Shown here piece by piece: positions 37,535 to 47,441 of a DNA stretch of 64,000 nucleotides. This stretch comes from Microbacterium sp. LWH7-1.2 (GTDB taxonomy: Bacteria; Actinomycetota; Actinomycetes; Actinomycetales; Microbacteriaceae). The stretch covers positions 4,340,001 to 4,404,000 of the forward strand of contig NZ_CP151637.1 of assembly GCF_038397755.1 (NCBI RefSeq), read 5' to 3'. The position numbers were made by a program, and so were the translations under genes. Below the pieces are notes generated by a model. The model saw only the letters and a program-made list of their open reading frames with translations, was not told the DNA's origin and ran no database searches. Numbering within the stretch: position 1 is the first letter of the stretch; every line of letters begins with the position of its first letter.

Positions 37535-38434
37535 ATGACCGAGCCCGGCATCGTGCTCGGCGCGAACCAGTACGGCAAGGCCGAGGTGCGGCTCGTCAGG
37601 ATCGACCGGGACGGTCCGCGGCACAGGGTCACCGACCTCGCCGTGACCTCGCAGCTGCGCGGGGACTTCACGGCGGCCCACACCGAGGGCGACAACGCCC
37701 GCATCGTTGCGACCGACACCCAGAAGAACACGGTGTTCGCCTTCGCGCGCGACGGCGTCGGTGCGCCGGAGGATTTCCTGCTGCGGCTGGGGCGGCATTT
37801 CACCGGCGAGTTCGCATGGGTCACGGGCGGACGCTGGGAGGCCGAGCAGTACACCTGGAACCGCATCCCCGTCGACGGCGAAGGGCACGACCACTCCTTC
37901 GTACGCGGCGGCACCGAGATCCGCACGGCCGTGGTCACGTTCGTCGGAGCCGAGGCGACCGTCATCTCGGGGCTGCGCGACCTCGCGGTGCTCAAGTCCG
38001 CGGGCTCCGAGTTCCACGGATTCGTCCGCGACCGCTACACGACCCTCGCCGAGACGGACGACCGCATCCTCGCGACCTCTGTCACCGCGCGCTGGCGTTA
38101 CCGCAGCCTCGACGTCGACTTCGACGAGGCGTTCGCCGACGTGCGGCGGCTGCTGCTCGTGGCGTTCGCCGAGACCTATTCGCTGGCCCTGCAGCAGACC
38201 CTGTACGAGATGGGCCGGCGCGTGCTCGAGGAGCGCACCGAGATCGACGAGATCCGGTTCTCGATGCCCAACCTGCACCATTTCGCGGTGGACCTCACGC
38301 CGTTCGGACTCGACAACCCGAATGAGGTCTTCTACGCCGCCGATCGCCCGTACGGGCTGATCGAGGCCACCGTGCTGCGCGAGGGCGTCACGGGGGACCA
38401 CCCGGCGTGGCACGGGATCGCGGGCTTCTGCTGA
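37535..38434 (+). CDS. Urate oxidase (factor-independent urate hydroxylase)
   Basis: 299 residues with two tunnelling-fold repeats. Conserved segments: GANQYGKAEVRLVRI (catalytic Lys), TEGDNARIVATDTQKNTVFAFA (catalytic Thr), FVRGGTEIRTA, VSGLRDL-like VISGLRDLAVLKSAGSEFHGF, and MPNLHHFAVDLTPFGLDNPNEVF (catalytic His). Oxidises urate to 5-hydroxyisourate, consuming O2 and producing H2O2. Last gene of the cluster; substrate flow runs uaZ to uraH to uraD within it. Confidence 0.95.
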   Translation: MTEPGIVLGANQYGKAEVRLVRIDRDGPRHRVTDLAVTSQLRGDFTAAHTEGDNARIVATDTQKNTVFAFARDGVGAPEDFLLRLGRHFTGEFAWVTGGRWEAEQYTWNRIPVDGEGHDHSFVRGGTEIRTAVVTFVGAEATVISGLRDLAVLKSAGSEFHGFVRDRYTTLAETDDRILATSVTARWRYRSLDVDFDEAFADVRRLLLVAFAETYSLALQQTLYEMGRRVLEERTEIDEIRFSMPNLHHFAVDLTPFGLDNPNEVFYAADRPYGLIEATVLREGVTGDHPAWHGIAGFC

Positions 38435-38498
38435 CGCCGCTGCGCCGACTCCGATCCCGCGCCGATCAGCGGCGGGGGCTCGGGCGCGGCATCCGTGT

Positions 38499-39041
38499 TC
38501 AGGCCTTCGGCATGCGGCTGACGAAGCGGGTGGCGTCGACGCCCTTGCGCCGGGTCGGACGCGAGCGCTTCGGCTTGCCGCCGACATAGAGCCAGCCGAG
38601 GAGCTCCTCGTTCTTCTTGAGGCCGTGAGCCTTCGCGACGGCCTTCGACCGCGTGTAGTCGCCCGTGCGCCAGAAGACGCCCCAGCCGGCCTCGTCGAGC
38701 ACGAGGCTCAGCACGTGCGCGACACCGGAGGCGACGGCCTCCTGCTCCCACCGGGGAACCTTGTGCGTCTTGCTGTAGCTCGCCACCACCGCGATGAGCA
38801 GCGGTGCGCGCATCGGCTTCGACGACGTGCCCTTGTCGCCCTCGGCCTTGCTGATCGCCCTGCCCAGGCGCCGGCGGTCCGCGCCGCGCAGCTCGATGAG
38901 CCGCCACGGGTGCAGCGACTTGTGGTCGGCGACGCGACCGGCGGCGGCGACGAAGTCGAGGAGCGCCTCGTGCGTCGGCGCCTCGTCGGTGACCTTCGAC
39001 CACGACCGTCGTGCCAGCGCGGCGTCGAGCGCGCCGGACAT
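38499..39041 (-). CDS. Nitroreductase-family protein
   Basis: 180 residues, FMN-binding family. N-terminal ALARRSWSKVTDEAP (family pattern xxRRSxRxF), VADHKSLHPWRLIELRG and KKNEELLGWLYVGGKPKRSR give the NADPH-dependent nitroreductase fold. The C-terminal 20 residues are basic. ATG 39041 overlaps the msrB stop (ATGA). Substrate unknown. Confidence 0.82.
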   Translation of the reverse strand: MSGALDAALARRSWSKVTDEAPTHEALLDFVAAAGRVADHKSLHPWRLIELRGADRRRLGRAISKAEGDKGTSSKPMRAPLLIAVVASYSKTHKVPRWEQEAVASGVAHVLSLVLDEAGWGVFWRTGDYTRSKAVAKAHGLKKNEELLGWLYVGGKPKRSRPTRRKGVDATRFVSRMPKA

Positions 39042-39457
39042 CACCCCGCTCCCGCCTCGTCGCCCGGCGTGAATTGGAGGGAGATCGAGTTCATGCAGTA
39101 GCGGTCGCCCGTCGGCGTGCCGAAGCCGTCGGGGAAGACATGGCCGAGGTGCGAGCCGCAGTTCGCGCACCGCACCTCGGTGCGCACCATGCCATGACTG
39201 TTGTCCTCGATGAGCTCGACCGCCTCCGGGCGGATCGACTCGTAGAAGCTCGGCCAGCCGCAGTGCGAGTCGAACTTCGTCCCGCTCCGGAACAGCTCGG
39301 CGCCGCACGCCGCGCAGGTGTACAGTCCGGCGCGGCTCTCGTCGAGCAGCTCGCCGGTCCACGGCCGCTCGGTGCCCGCCTGTCGCAGGACCGCGTACTG
39401 GTCGGGGGTCAGGTCTTCGCGCCACTGGGCGTCGCTCTTGTCGACGGCGTAGGTCAT
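39041..39457 (-). CDS. msrB: Peptide-methionine (R)-S-oxide reductase MsrB
   Basis: 138 residues. Two zinc CxxC pairs (CAACG and CANCG), SHCGWPSFYE, and the catalytic Cys in RYCMNSISLQF. ATG 39457 follows GAGGAGGAACC. Repairs methionine sulfoxide; cotranscribed with the nitroreductase-family gene. Confidence 0.96.
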   Translation of the reverse strand: MTYAVDKSDAQWREDLTPDQYAVLRQAGTERPWTGELLDESRAGLYTCAACGAELFRSGTKFDSHCGWPSFYESIRPEAVELIEDNSHGMVRTEVRCANCGSHLGHVFPDGFGTPTGDRYCMNSISLQFTPGDEAGAG

Positions 39458-39547
39458 GGTTCCTCCTCGTCCGCAGAATGCGGCACCCTCCATTCAACCC
39501 CAGCGGCCTGCGCGGTGGGGCGGCCGGCCATGCGCGAGGATGGCGGG

Positions 39548-40570
39548 GTGGCGGACCAGACCGATGGTGACGAGACCGACGCGGTCGTCGAGCGGTACGC
39601 CCGCTTCGCGCGCGACGAGGCGCCGGGTCGCTCCGCGCTCTACGCCGAGTGGGCGGACGGGGTCGCCGCCGATTCAGAGCTCGCCGCGCTGCTCGCGCGC
39701 ATTCCGGCGACGCGCCGGCAGCCGCCCCTCGTGTTCGCGGTCACCCGCATGCTCGGCGCACCCGAGGACGCGTTCCCGGCCTGGGCAGGGTGGCTGCGCG
39801 AGCACGCCGACGAGGTCGTGACCGCAGCATCCGTCCGCCGCCTCCAGACCAACGAGCCGCACAGGTGCGCGGCTCTCCTGCCCGCCCTCGCCACGATCGA
39901 CGGGCCGATCGCGCTGCTCGAGCTCGGGGCGAGCGCCGGGCTGTGCCTGTACCCCGACCGCTATTCGTACCGCTACCGGGAAAGCGGCCGCGTCGTGGCG
40001 CTCGACCCCGAGGACGGCACCTCCACGGTGGTGCTGGACTGCGAGGTCACCGGCGGGCCGACGCTGCGGCTGCCCCACGTGGTGTGGCGCGGCGGAATCG
40101 ACCTCGACCCGCTGGATGCCACGGACGCGGCCGACCGGAGGTTCCTCACGAGCCTCGTGTGGCCGGGCGAGAGCGGGCGCGCCGACCGGATCGCGGCCGC
40201 CCTCGACATCGCGGCGGCGGATCCGCCGACGCTGCTGGCCGGCGACGCGTCCGACCCGGACGTGCTGCGCGCCGCCGCCGCGCGCGCGCCGGCCCGCGCG
40301 ACCCTCGTCGTCACGACGCCGGGTGTGCTGCCGCACATCCCGCGCGCGGGCCGCGAACGCCTTCTCGACACCCTGCGCACCATCGAGGCGGTGTGGATCA
40401 CGATCGACCCGCCGGCGCTGCACGATCGATGGGATCCGCCCGTCGACGCGGCGTCGTGGGGCGGTTTCGTGCTCGGCCGCGACGGCGCGGCGCTCGCCGC
40501 GGTGGACCCGCTCGGCTCGTTCGTGCACTGGCGCGCGTGGCGCACGGGAGGAACGGATGCCGCGGGCTAG
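39548..40570 (+). CDS. DUF2332-family protein
   Basis: 340 residues from GTG 39548 (GAGGA upstream; ATG 39530 also possible). Contains ERYARFARDEAPGRSALYAEWADGVA, PATRRQPPLVFAVTRMLG, TNEPHRCAALLPAL, and LLELGASAGLCLYPDRYSYRY, a SAM-methyltransferase-like glycine motif typical of DUF2332. Activity undescribed. It contains one of two copies of an 18-mer (GGAACGGATGCCGCGGGC) that also occurs in cysS. Confidence 0.78.
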   Translation: MADQTDGDETDAVVERYARFARDEAPGRSALYAEWADGVAADSELAALLARIPATRRQPPLVFAVTRMLGAPEDAFPAWAGWLREHADEVVTAASVRRLQTNEPHRCAALLPALATIDGPIALLELGASAGLCLYPDRYSYRYRESGRVVALDPEDGTSTVVLDCEVTGGPTLRLPHVVWRGGIDLDPLDATDAADRRFLTSLVWPGESGRADRIAAALDIAAADPPTLLAGDASDPDVLRAAAARAPARATLVVTTPGVLPHIPRAGRERLLDTLRTIEAVWITIDPPALHDRWDPPVDAASWGGFVLGRDGAALAAVDPLGSFVHWRAWRTGGTDAAG

Positions 40571-40579
40571 CGTGGACGC

Positions 40580-40828
40580 GTGCCTCTGACCGACCGCGAC
40601 CGCGCCATCCTCGATTTCGAGGCCGAGTGGCGCCGGCACGCGGGGGCCAAGGAGGAGGCGATCCGCTCCGATCTCGGGCTGTCGCCGGCGCGGTACTACC
40701 AGCTGCTCGGCCGTCTCATCGACACGACCGACGCGCAGGAGCACGACCCCATGCTCGTGAAGCGGCTGCGCCGCCTGCGCGAGGTGCGTCTGCCCGAGGG
40801 CGCGGGGCGGGCCGCCGACGCGCGCTGA
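40580..40828 (+). CDS. DUF3263 small HTH-like protein
   Basis: 82 residues, GTG start. MPLTDRDRAILDFEAEWRRHAGAKEEAIR and LGLSPARYYQLLGRLID match the actinobacterial DUF3263 family, which resembles a sigma-region-4/HTH helix bundle. Lies nine bases downstream of DUF2332. Function unknown. Confidence 0.85.
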   Translation: MPLTDRDRAILDFEAEWRRHAGAKEEAIRSDLGLSPARYYQLLGRLIDTTDAQEHDPMLVKRLRRLREVRLPEGAGRAADAR

Positions 40829-40896
40829 CCTCCCGCTTCACGCCACACGGGTGGGCCCGCGCGGGACGCTCAGGCTTCGACCGGTAGCATCGACGG

Positions 40897-41466
40897 GTGC
40901 CGACCACCAGCTTCCCCCGGGATCGTTTCGACGATGTGCCGGAGACGGACCGCGTCGGCGCCCACCGGGCCGAGAATCCGCGCATGCGCGGATGGGTCGT
41001 GCTGCTGTGGGCGGCGCTGGCGACGGTCGTGCTCATCGTCGTCGGCATCTTCGGCACCCTGCTGGCGTCCGGCCGCATCGAGCTGGTCCCCACGCCCACC
41101 CCGACCGTCGAGCCGGTCCCCGAGGTGACTCCGGTGATCGACGTGAACTACGACGTCATGATCCTCAACGCGACTCCCGAGCAGGGACTCGCGACGCAGA
41201 TGAAGGACGTCGTCGTGGGTGCGGGCTGGACAGACGACAAGGTGACTGCGGGCGAGGCGGGCTCGCAGGACTTCCCGACGACCACGGTCTTCTACGTCGA
41301 TCCCGCCGATCAGGCGGCTGCCGCGGGCCTGGCAGGAGTCATCGGCGGCGCTGAGATCGAGCAGAGCGAGGCGTACCCGGCGACCACGGAGGGCGTGCCG
41401 CAGCTCACGGTCGTGATCGGCCTCGACCGCACGGCGGCGGGGCAGTCGCCGGCTCCTACGCCCTGA
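40897..41466 (+). CDS. LytR C-terminal-domain membrane protein
   Basis: 189 residues, GTG start. A cytoplasmic N terminus of about 38 residues, a single transmembrane helix ([21 protein letters not shown]), a [11 protein letters not shown] linker, and an extracytoplasmic LytR_C domain ([27 protein letters not shown] ... TTTVFYVDP). Such proteins accompany cell-wall glycopolymer attachment, but without the catalytic LytR-CpsA-Psr domain its role is unclear. Often next to DUF3263, as here. Confidence 0.85.
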   Translation: MPTTSFPRDRFDDVPETDRVGAHRAENPRMRGWVVLLWAALATVVLIVVGIFGTLLASGRIELVPTPTPTVEPVPEVTPVIDVNYDVMILNATPEQGLATQMKDVVVGAGWTDDKVTAGEAGSQDFPTTTVFYVDPADQAAAAGLAGVIGGAEIEQSEAYPATTEGVPQLTVVIGLDRTAAGQSPAPTP

Positions 41467-41496
41467 CCCGCCGGTGGCGTGTTTCGCGCCGGTAAA

Positions 41497-41524
41497 CACT
41501 TGTGTGCCTGCATGTCAACAAGTG
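41497..41524. promoter_or_regulatory. Interrupted inverted repeat upstream of cspA
   Basis: CACTTGT (41497-41503) and ACAAGTG (41518-41524), 14 bases apart, lie about 35 bases before a TACGAT -10 candidate (41558-41563) of cspA. It could be an operator or part of a terminator for the LytR_C gene. No T-run follows. Confidence 0.35.
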
Positions 41525-41596
41525 ACGAAACGGCCGGATGCCGCGATTTCGCCTGCATACGATGAAGCCCTGCACCGCCGGCAACAGGAGAGACGC

Positions 41597-41797
41597 ATGA
41601 CCCAGGGCACCGTGAAATGGTTCAACGCCGAGAAGGGATTCGGCTTCATCACCGTCGCCGACGGCCAGGATGTCTTCGTCCATTACTCGAACATCGACAT
41701 GTCGGGCTTCCGTGTGCTGGAGGAGGGGCAGACCGTGGAGTTCACGGTCGGCTCCGGCCAGAAGGGACCCCAGGCCGAGTCCGTGCGCGTCGTCTGA
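41597..41797 (+). CDS. cspA: Cold-shock protein
   Basis: 66 residues. Nucleic-acid-binding cold-shock domain with RNP1 KGFGFI and RNP2 DVFVHYS; starts [17 protein letters not shown]. Ribosome site ACAGGAG before ATG 41597. RNA chaperone. The 5' leader is short (about 30 bases), unlike E. coli cspA. Confidence 0.95.
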   Translation: MTQGTVKWFNAEKGFGFITVADGQDVFVHYSNIDMSGFRVLEEGQTVEFTVGSGQKGPQAESVRVV

Positions 41798-41833
41798 ACG
41801 CCCGGCTCAGCGCCCGGCGCTGAACCGACACCG

Positions 41834-41863
41834 GAGACGGGATGCCGAAAGGCGTCCCGTCTC
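41834..41863 (+). terminator. Terminator after cspA
   Basis: A 13-bp stem (41834-41846 with 41851-41863) with one T-G pair and a 4-base loop, followed by TTCGTGTTT. Confidence 0.75.
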
Positions 41864-41890
41864 TTCGTGTTTCCGCATCCGTCATCGCGG

Positions 41891-41917
41891 CTTGCACTCG
41901 ATAGGGTCGAGTGCCAG
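41891..41917 (+). promoter_or_regulatory. Degenerate second CIRCE element upstream of groEL
   Basis: CTTGCACTC (41891-41899), 9-base spacer, GAGTGCCAG (41909-41917): the CIRCE 9-9-9 pattern, with 7 of 9 bases matching the consensus in each half. It starts exactly 33 bases upstream of the perfect CIRCE. A TTGCAC -35 (41892-41897) and CAGAAT -10 (41915-41920), 17 bases apart, overlap it. Confidence 0.6.
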
Positions 41918-41923
41918 AATGAG

Positions 41924-43607
<1,684 letters not shown>

Positions 43608-43638
43608 TCCAGAACTCCACGACCGCGTAACGCGTTCA

Positions 43639-43672
43639 CAGAACGGCCCCTCCTCGCGGAGGGGCCGTTCTG
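43639..43672. terminator. Terminator between groEL and the WXG100 gene
   Basis: Perfect 15-bp stem (43639-43653 with 43658-43672), TCGC loop, between two convergent genes. Confidence 0.88.
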
Positions 43673-43683
43673 CGTTCCCGGGG

Positions 43684-43971
43684 TCAGCGGAACAGGCTGG
43701 TCGTCGCCACTTCGGTCTCGGCATACTGGCGGCCTGCCGCCGCGAGCGAGGCATTGATGCTCGCCAGGGACTCCTCGACCTGACGCTGCGTCGCGCGCCA
43801 CTGCTCGACCACGCCCGCGAAGGCTGCCGAGGCGGAACCGGTCCACGAGGACTGCAGCTGCGTGAGCTGCGCCAGCATCGCGTTCGACTCGGCCTGCAGG
43901 CGGTCGATCGTGCCGCGCACCGTGGCGGTCGAGGTGAGGATGGTGTCGCTGTCGACGGTGAAGACGGCCAT
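43684..43971 (-). CDS. WXG100-family secreted small protein
   Basis: 95 residues, helix-turn-helix hairpin of the ESAT-6 superfamily: long N-terminal helix (TVRGTIDRLQAESNAMLAQLTQLQ), the turn SSWTGSA containing W-x-G, and a second helix ending with a YxxxE-like signal (QYAETE), the type VII secretion motif. ATG 43971 follows AGGAG. No partner WXG gene and no type VII (EccC/EssC) gene is next to it. Confidence 0.85.
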   Translation of the reverse strand: MAVFTVDSDTILTSTATVRGTIDRLQAESNAMLAQLTQLQSSWTGSASAAFAGVVEQWRATQRQVEESLASINASLAAAGRQYAETEVATTSLFR

Positions 43972-44109
43972 TCGTGGCTCCTGATCAACGTGCGGCGGCC
44001 GGATGCCGAACCGCGGTGAAGCCACGCTAGGCGTCCGACGGGGCGGGGTCGCGGCATCCGTCGTCCGTTGTGCACGATGCGGAGCGAGCGGCGACTGGGG
44101 AGGAGGCGA

Positions 44110-45864
44110 TCACTCCGGACCGTCGGCGAGCCTCGCCATCGGCTGGGTCGCGAGGTCGAGGTGCTCGGCGGCGTCGCGGACGTCGGCGAGCGGGAACGCC
44201 ACACGGAAGGTCGCACCGCCGCCCGGCGTGTCGACGACGCCGACGGATCCGTGCAGCGCCTCGACGATCGAGGCGACGATCGACAGGCCCAGTCCCGACC
44301 CGCCGGTCTCGCGCGTGCGCGAGGTGTCGGCCCGCCAGAAGCGCTGGAAGATCTTGTCCTTGATCTGGTCGGGGACGCCCTCCCCGTGGTCGATCACCTC
44401 GATCCATCCCATGCGGTCGCGCACATCGACGCCGACGCGCAGTTCGACGGGGGAGTCCTCCGACGAATAGCGCCGGGCGTTGCCCAGCAGGTTCGTGACG
44501 ACCTGGCGGATGCGGTTCTCGTCGCCGAGCACGACCGGCGGCAGGCCGCTCGCCGGCGGCTGCTGCTCCTCGTCGGGAAGGATCGGCGGGAGCGCGGCGC
44601 TGGCGGCGCCCGCCGCGGGCACGGGCTTCGGGCGGCGGCGCAGCAGCGACAGCGTCGCACCGGCTCGCGACCTCGCCGACGGCGCGCCCGCGCGGCGCTT
44701 CGGCTCGGGCCGCTCGGACGCCTCTTCCTCGGGCGGCAGCGCGGGCTCGTCGATCGTGGTGTCGATGACCGCGACCGAGCGCATCGGCGACGCGGCGCGC
44801 ACATCGAGGGCAGCGTCCCGTGCGATGGGCCGCAGGTCGACAGGTCCGATGACGACATCGCGGCGCTCGTCGAGCCGGGCGAGGGCGAGAAGATCCTCGA
44901 CGAGGACGCCCATGCGGATCGCCTCCTTCTCGATGCGCTCCATCGACTGCGCCACGTCCTCGTCGCCGCGGATCGCGCCCATGCGGTACAGCTCGGCGTA
45001 GCCGCGTACGGTGACCAGGGGAGTGCGCAGCTCGTGGCTCGCGTCGCCCACGAACCGGCGCATCTGGCGCACGGTCGAATCGCGTTGCGAGAGTGCCGCG
45101 TCGACACGGTCGAGCATCGCGTTGATGGCGGTCTTGAGGCGGCCGACCTCTGTCGTCGTCGGCTCGATGTCGGTCATGCGCAGGCTGAAGTCGCCGCCCG
45201 CGATGGCGTCGGCGGTGGACTCGACCTGCCCGAGGCTGCGGAACGTCAGCGTGACGAGGAAGCGGGTCGCCACCGCGCCGGCGATGAGCACCACGAGCGC
45301 GAGGATCGAGTAGATGCCGATGTACTGCGCGATCGTGCGGTTGACGGCGGCCAGCGGGACCGCGACCAGCTGCGGGTAGAGGATCCCGGTGTCTTCGGAC
45401 TGCTGGTTCGACACGGTGGCCAGGAACTCGGCCTCGCCGTCCTCCGACATGAGCTGCTGGATCTGCAGCTCCTCCGTGACGGCACGCTCGGGGGTCAGGG
45501 TGGTGGGCACGTCGGGGGAGGGGCCGCCTCGACCACCGACGAGGGCGAGGAGGTTGTCCTCCTTCTGGGTGGGCTCGTAGACGGCGACGAAGTAGTCGGC
45601 TCCGGCGGTGCCCTCCTTCTCCTCCACCTCGAGGCGTCCGTCGACCGACGAGAACTCGAGCAGCGGTGCGGCGGCCTCCTGGCGTCCGAGTGCGATCAGC
45701 TGGGTCTCGACCCCGTCGATCAATGAGTTGCGCAGGAAGAGCGCCGTGCCGACGCCGGCGGCGATGAGCCCGATCCCGAGGAGCGCGACGGTGACCCCGG
45801 TGACCTTCGCGCGCAGACTCGTGCCGCGCCACCACCGGGTGATCGCGTCGGGCTTGTGCGCCAG
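44110..45864 (-). CDS. Sensor histidine kinase with probable CTG start
   Basis: 584 residues if initiated at CTG 45864. The N-terminal region AHKPDAITRWWRGTSLRAKVTGV then enters transmembrane helix 1, followed by an extracellular loop (about 50-180), helix 2 (IGIYSILALVVLIAGAV), a HAMP domain, the phospho-His motif FVGDASHELRTPLVTV, and HATPase (VTNLLGNARRYS, GGSGLGLSIV). A roughly 70-residue low-complexity insert (ERPEPKRRAGAPSARSR...) splits the kinase core. After the last in-frame stop, no ATG, GTG or TTG occurs before the TTG at 45723, which lies after helix 1; CTG 45864 has GAGGGGG just upstream. Overall MprB/TcrY-like. Confidence 0.8.
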   Translation of the reverse strand: MAHKPDAITRWWRGTSLRAKVTGVTVALLGIGLIAAGVGTALFLRNSLIDGVETQLIALGRQEAAAPLLEFSSVDGRLEVEEKEGTAGADYFVAVYEPTQKEDNLLALVGGRGGPSPDVPTTLTPERAVTEELQIQQLMSEDGEAEFLATVSNQQSEDTGILYPQLVAVPLAAVNRTIAQYIGIYSILALVVLIAGAVATRFLVTLTFRSLGQVESTADAIAGGDFSLRMTDIEPTTTEVGRLKTAINAMLDRVDAALSQRDSTVRQMRRFVGDASHELRTPLVTVRGYAELYRMGAIRGDEDVAQSMERIEKEAIRMGVLVEDLLALARLDERRDVVIGPVDLRPIARDAALDVRAASPMRSVAVIDTTIDEPALPPEEEASERPEPKRRAGAPSARSRAGATLSLLRRRPKPVPAAGAASAALPPILPDEEQQPPASGLPPVVLGDENRIRQVVTNLLGNARRYSSEDSPVELRVGVDVRDRMGWIEVIDHGEGVPDQIKDKIFQRFWRADTSRTRETGGSGLGLSIVASIVEALHGSVGVVDTPGGGATFRVAFPLADVRDAAEHLDLATQPMARLADGPE

Positions 45865-45889
45865 ATCGTCCCCCTCGCTCGCTCCCGCG

Positions 45890-46582
45890 TCAGGCGGTCT
45901 TGCCGGCCTTCAGCATGTAGCCGAAGCCGCGCTTGGTCTGGATGAGCGGCTCGGACGAGTGCGGGTCGATCTTGCGGCGCAGGTACGAGATGTAGCTCTC
46001 GACGATGCCCGCGTCGCCGTTGAAGTCGTACTCCCACACGTGGTCGAGGATCTGGGCCTTCGACAGCACGCGGTTGGGGTTGAGCATGAGGTAGCGCAGG
46101 AGCTTGAACTCGGTGGGACTGAGGTCGATGGAGGCGTCGCCCACCTGAACGTCGTGGGTGTCCTGGTCCATCGTGATCTCGCCGGCGCGGATCATCGACT
46201 CCTCGTCGGCCTGCATCGTGCGGCGCAGGATCGCCTGGATGCGGGCGACGATCTCGTCGAGGCTGAAGGGCTTGGTGACGTAGTCGTCGCCGCCGGCGTT
46301 GAGCCCGGTGATCTTGTCTTCGGTCTCGTCCTTCGCGGTGAGGAACAGGATCGGCGCGGTGTAGCCGGCGCCGCGGAGGCGCTTGGTGACGCTGAAGCCG
46401 TTCATATCGGGCAGCATCACGTCGAGGATGATGAGGTCGGGCTCCTCCTCGAGCACCGCCGAGATCGTCTGGGCGCCGTTGGACACGGCGCGTACCTGGA
46501 ATCCGGCGAATCGCAGGCTCGTGATCAGCAGGTCGCGAATGTTCGGTTCGTCGTCCACGACGAGGATGCGCGGTGCGGTCAT
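45890..46582 (-). CDS. OmpR-family response regulator
   Basis: 230 residues. Receiver with Asp10-Asp11, phosphoacceptor Asp54 in LIILDVMLPDMNGFSV, and KPFSLDEIVARI; winged helix with LSPTEFKLLRYLMLNPNRVLSKAQIL and VESYISYLRRKID. Cotranscribed with the kinase (25-base gap). Resembles TrcR/TcrX-type regulators; target genes unknown. Confidence 0.92.
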   Translation of the reverse strand: MTAPRILVVDDEPNIRDLLITSLRFAGFQVRAVSNGAQTISAVLEEEPDLIILDVMLPDMNGFSVTKRLRGAGYTAPILFLTAKDETEDKITGLNAGGDDYVTKPFSLDEIVARIQAILRRTMQADEESMIRAGEITMDQDTHDVQVGDASIDLSPTEFKLLRYLMLNPNRVLSKAQILDHVWEYDFNGDAGIVESYISYLRRKIDPHSSEPLIQTKRGFGYMLKAGKTA

Positions 46583-46646
46583 GCCCTCATTATGTCGGCG
46601 GAACCGATGCGGCGTCTGGATATCCTGCGACGCGGCCGAGAATCGA

Positions 46647-47339
46647 TCAGCCGGCGCCGCGGCGTATCTCGACGCAGCAGCGGCCCGCCGCGGGCGCGAG
46701 AACGGGTGTCCGGGCGTCGCCGGCAGCGGTCGCGAGACCCCGGACGAGCTCGAGGTTCGCCCCGCAGATGAGGGTGGTGTGCCGGGTCGCCAGGGCGTGG
46801 AAGGGGCAGTTCTCGAGCACGAGATCGGCGGTGGATGCTGCGTCGCCCTCGCCGTCCGCAGCGGCCGCGTCCTTCGCGCGCGGTGCGTAGCCGCACATCG
46901 TGAGCGCCTCCTCGAGATCGGCGCACCCGGCGCCGATCACGGCGCCCGCGGCGAAGGCGCCGGCATCGAGCGCGTCGCGGACGGGCACCCCGCGCTCGTC
47001 GGCCTCCTCCGCCGCGGCGGCGAGCAGCTCACCCGCGAGCTCGTAGTGACGCTCCGGGATCGTGGCGGCGAGTTCGCCTGCTACGGCCCGGTACAGCTTC
47101 GCCGGGCGCCCGGCGCCGGGGCCGGTGCGACCCGATCGCCGCTCGTACGAGACGGTCAGGAGCCCGGCCTCCGCCAATCGATCCAGGTACATCGCCGCTG
47201 TGCTGCGCGGCATTCCGAGCGCGGCCGCGGCCTCGTCGCGGCCGATCGGGCGTTCGGTCGCGAGGCGGTACAGTTCGCGGCGATGCGGGTCGGCGAGTGC
47301 CGCGACCGCCTCGGCGCGGTTGGGGGTGAGGGTGCTCAC
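46647..47339 (-). CDS. SufR-like HTH regulator with candidate Fe-S cysteines
   Basis: 230 residues. N-terminal ArsR/winged-helix domain (ADPHRRELYRLATERPIGRDEAA ... STAAMYLDRLAEAGLL), then an all-helical part ending in the Cys-rich block LENCPFHALATRHTTLICG and GRCCVEI. The CPFHALA...LICG pair (Cys-X13-Cys) is the SufR-type Fe-S ligand spacing; the first Cys (TMCGYAPR) and last pair (RCC) could complete it. GTG 47339. Divergent from folE, which it may regulate according to iron-sulfur or redox status. Confidence 0.78.
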   Translation of the reverse strand: MSTLTPNRAEAVAALADPHRRELYRLATERPIGRDEAAAALGMPRSTAAMYLDRLAEAGLLTVSYERRSGRTGPGAGRPAKLYRAVAGELAATIPERHYELAGELLAAAAEEADERGVPVRDALDAGAFAAGAVIGAGCADLEEALTMCGYAPRAKDAAAADGEGDAASTADLVLENCPFHALATRHTTLICGANLELVRGLATAAGDARTPVLAPAAGRCCVEIRRGAG

Positions 47340-47369
47340 GGCACGAGTCTACCTCTAAAAGCAGAAACC

Positions 47370-47398
47370 TTGACAAAAGAATCTGAGAGTTCTAGCGT
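47370..47398 (+). promoter_or_regulatory. Promoter of folE operon
   Basis: TTGACA (47370-47375), 17-base spacer and TAGCGT (47393-47398), 44 bases upstream of folE; the best -35/-10 pair in the window. It lies in the AT-rich gap shared with the divergent SufR-like gene. Confidence 0.7.
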
Positions 47399-47441
47399 CG
47401 GGGTCAGGCGAGCCGATCGTGCTCAGGACGAAGGAGTGGGG

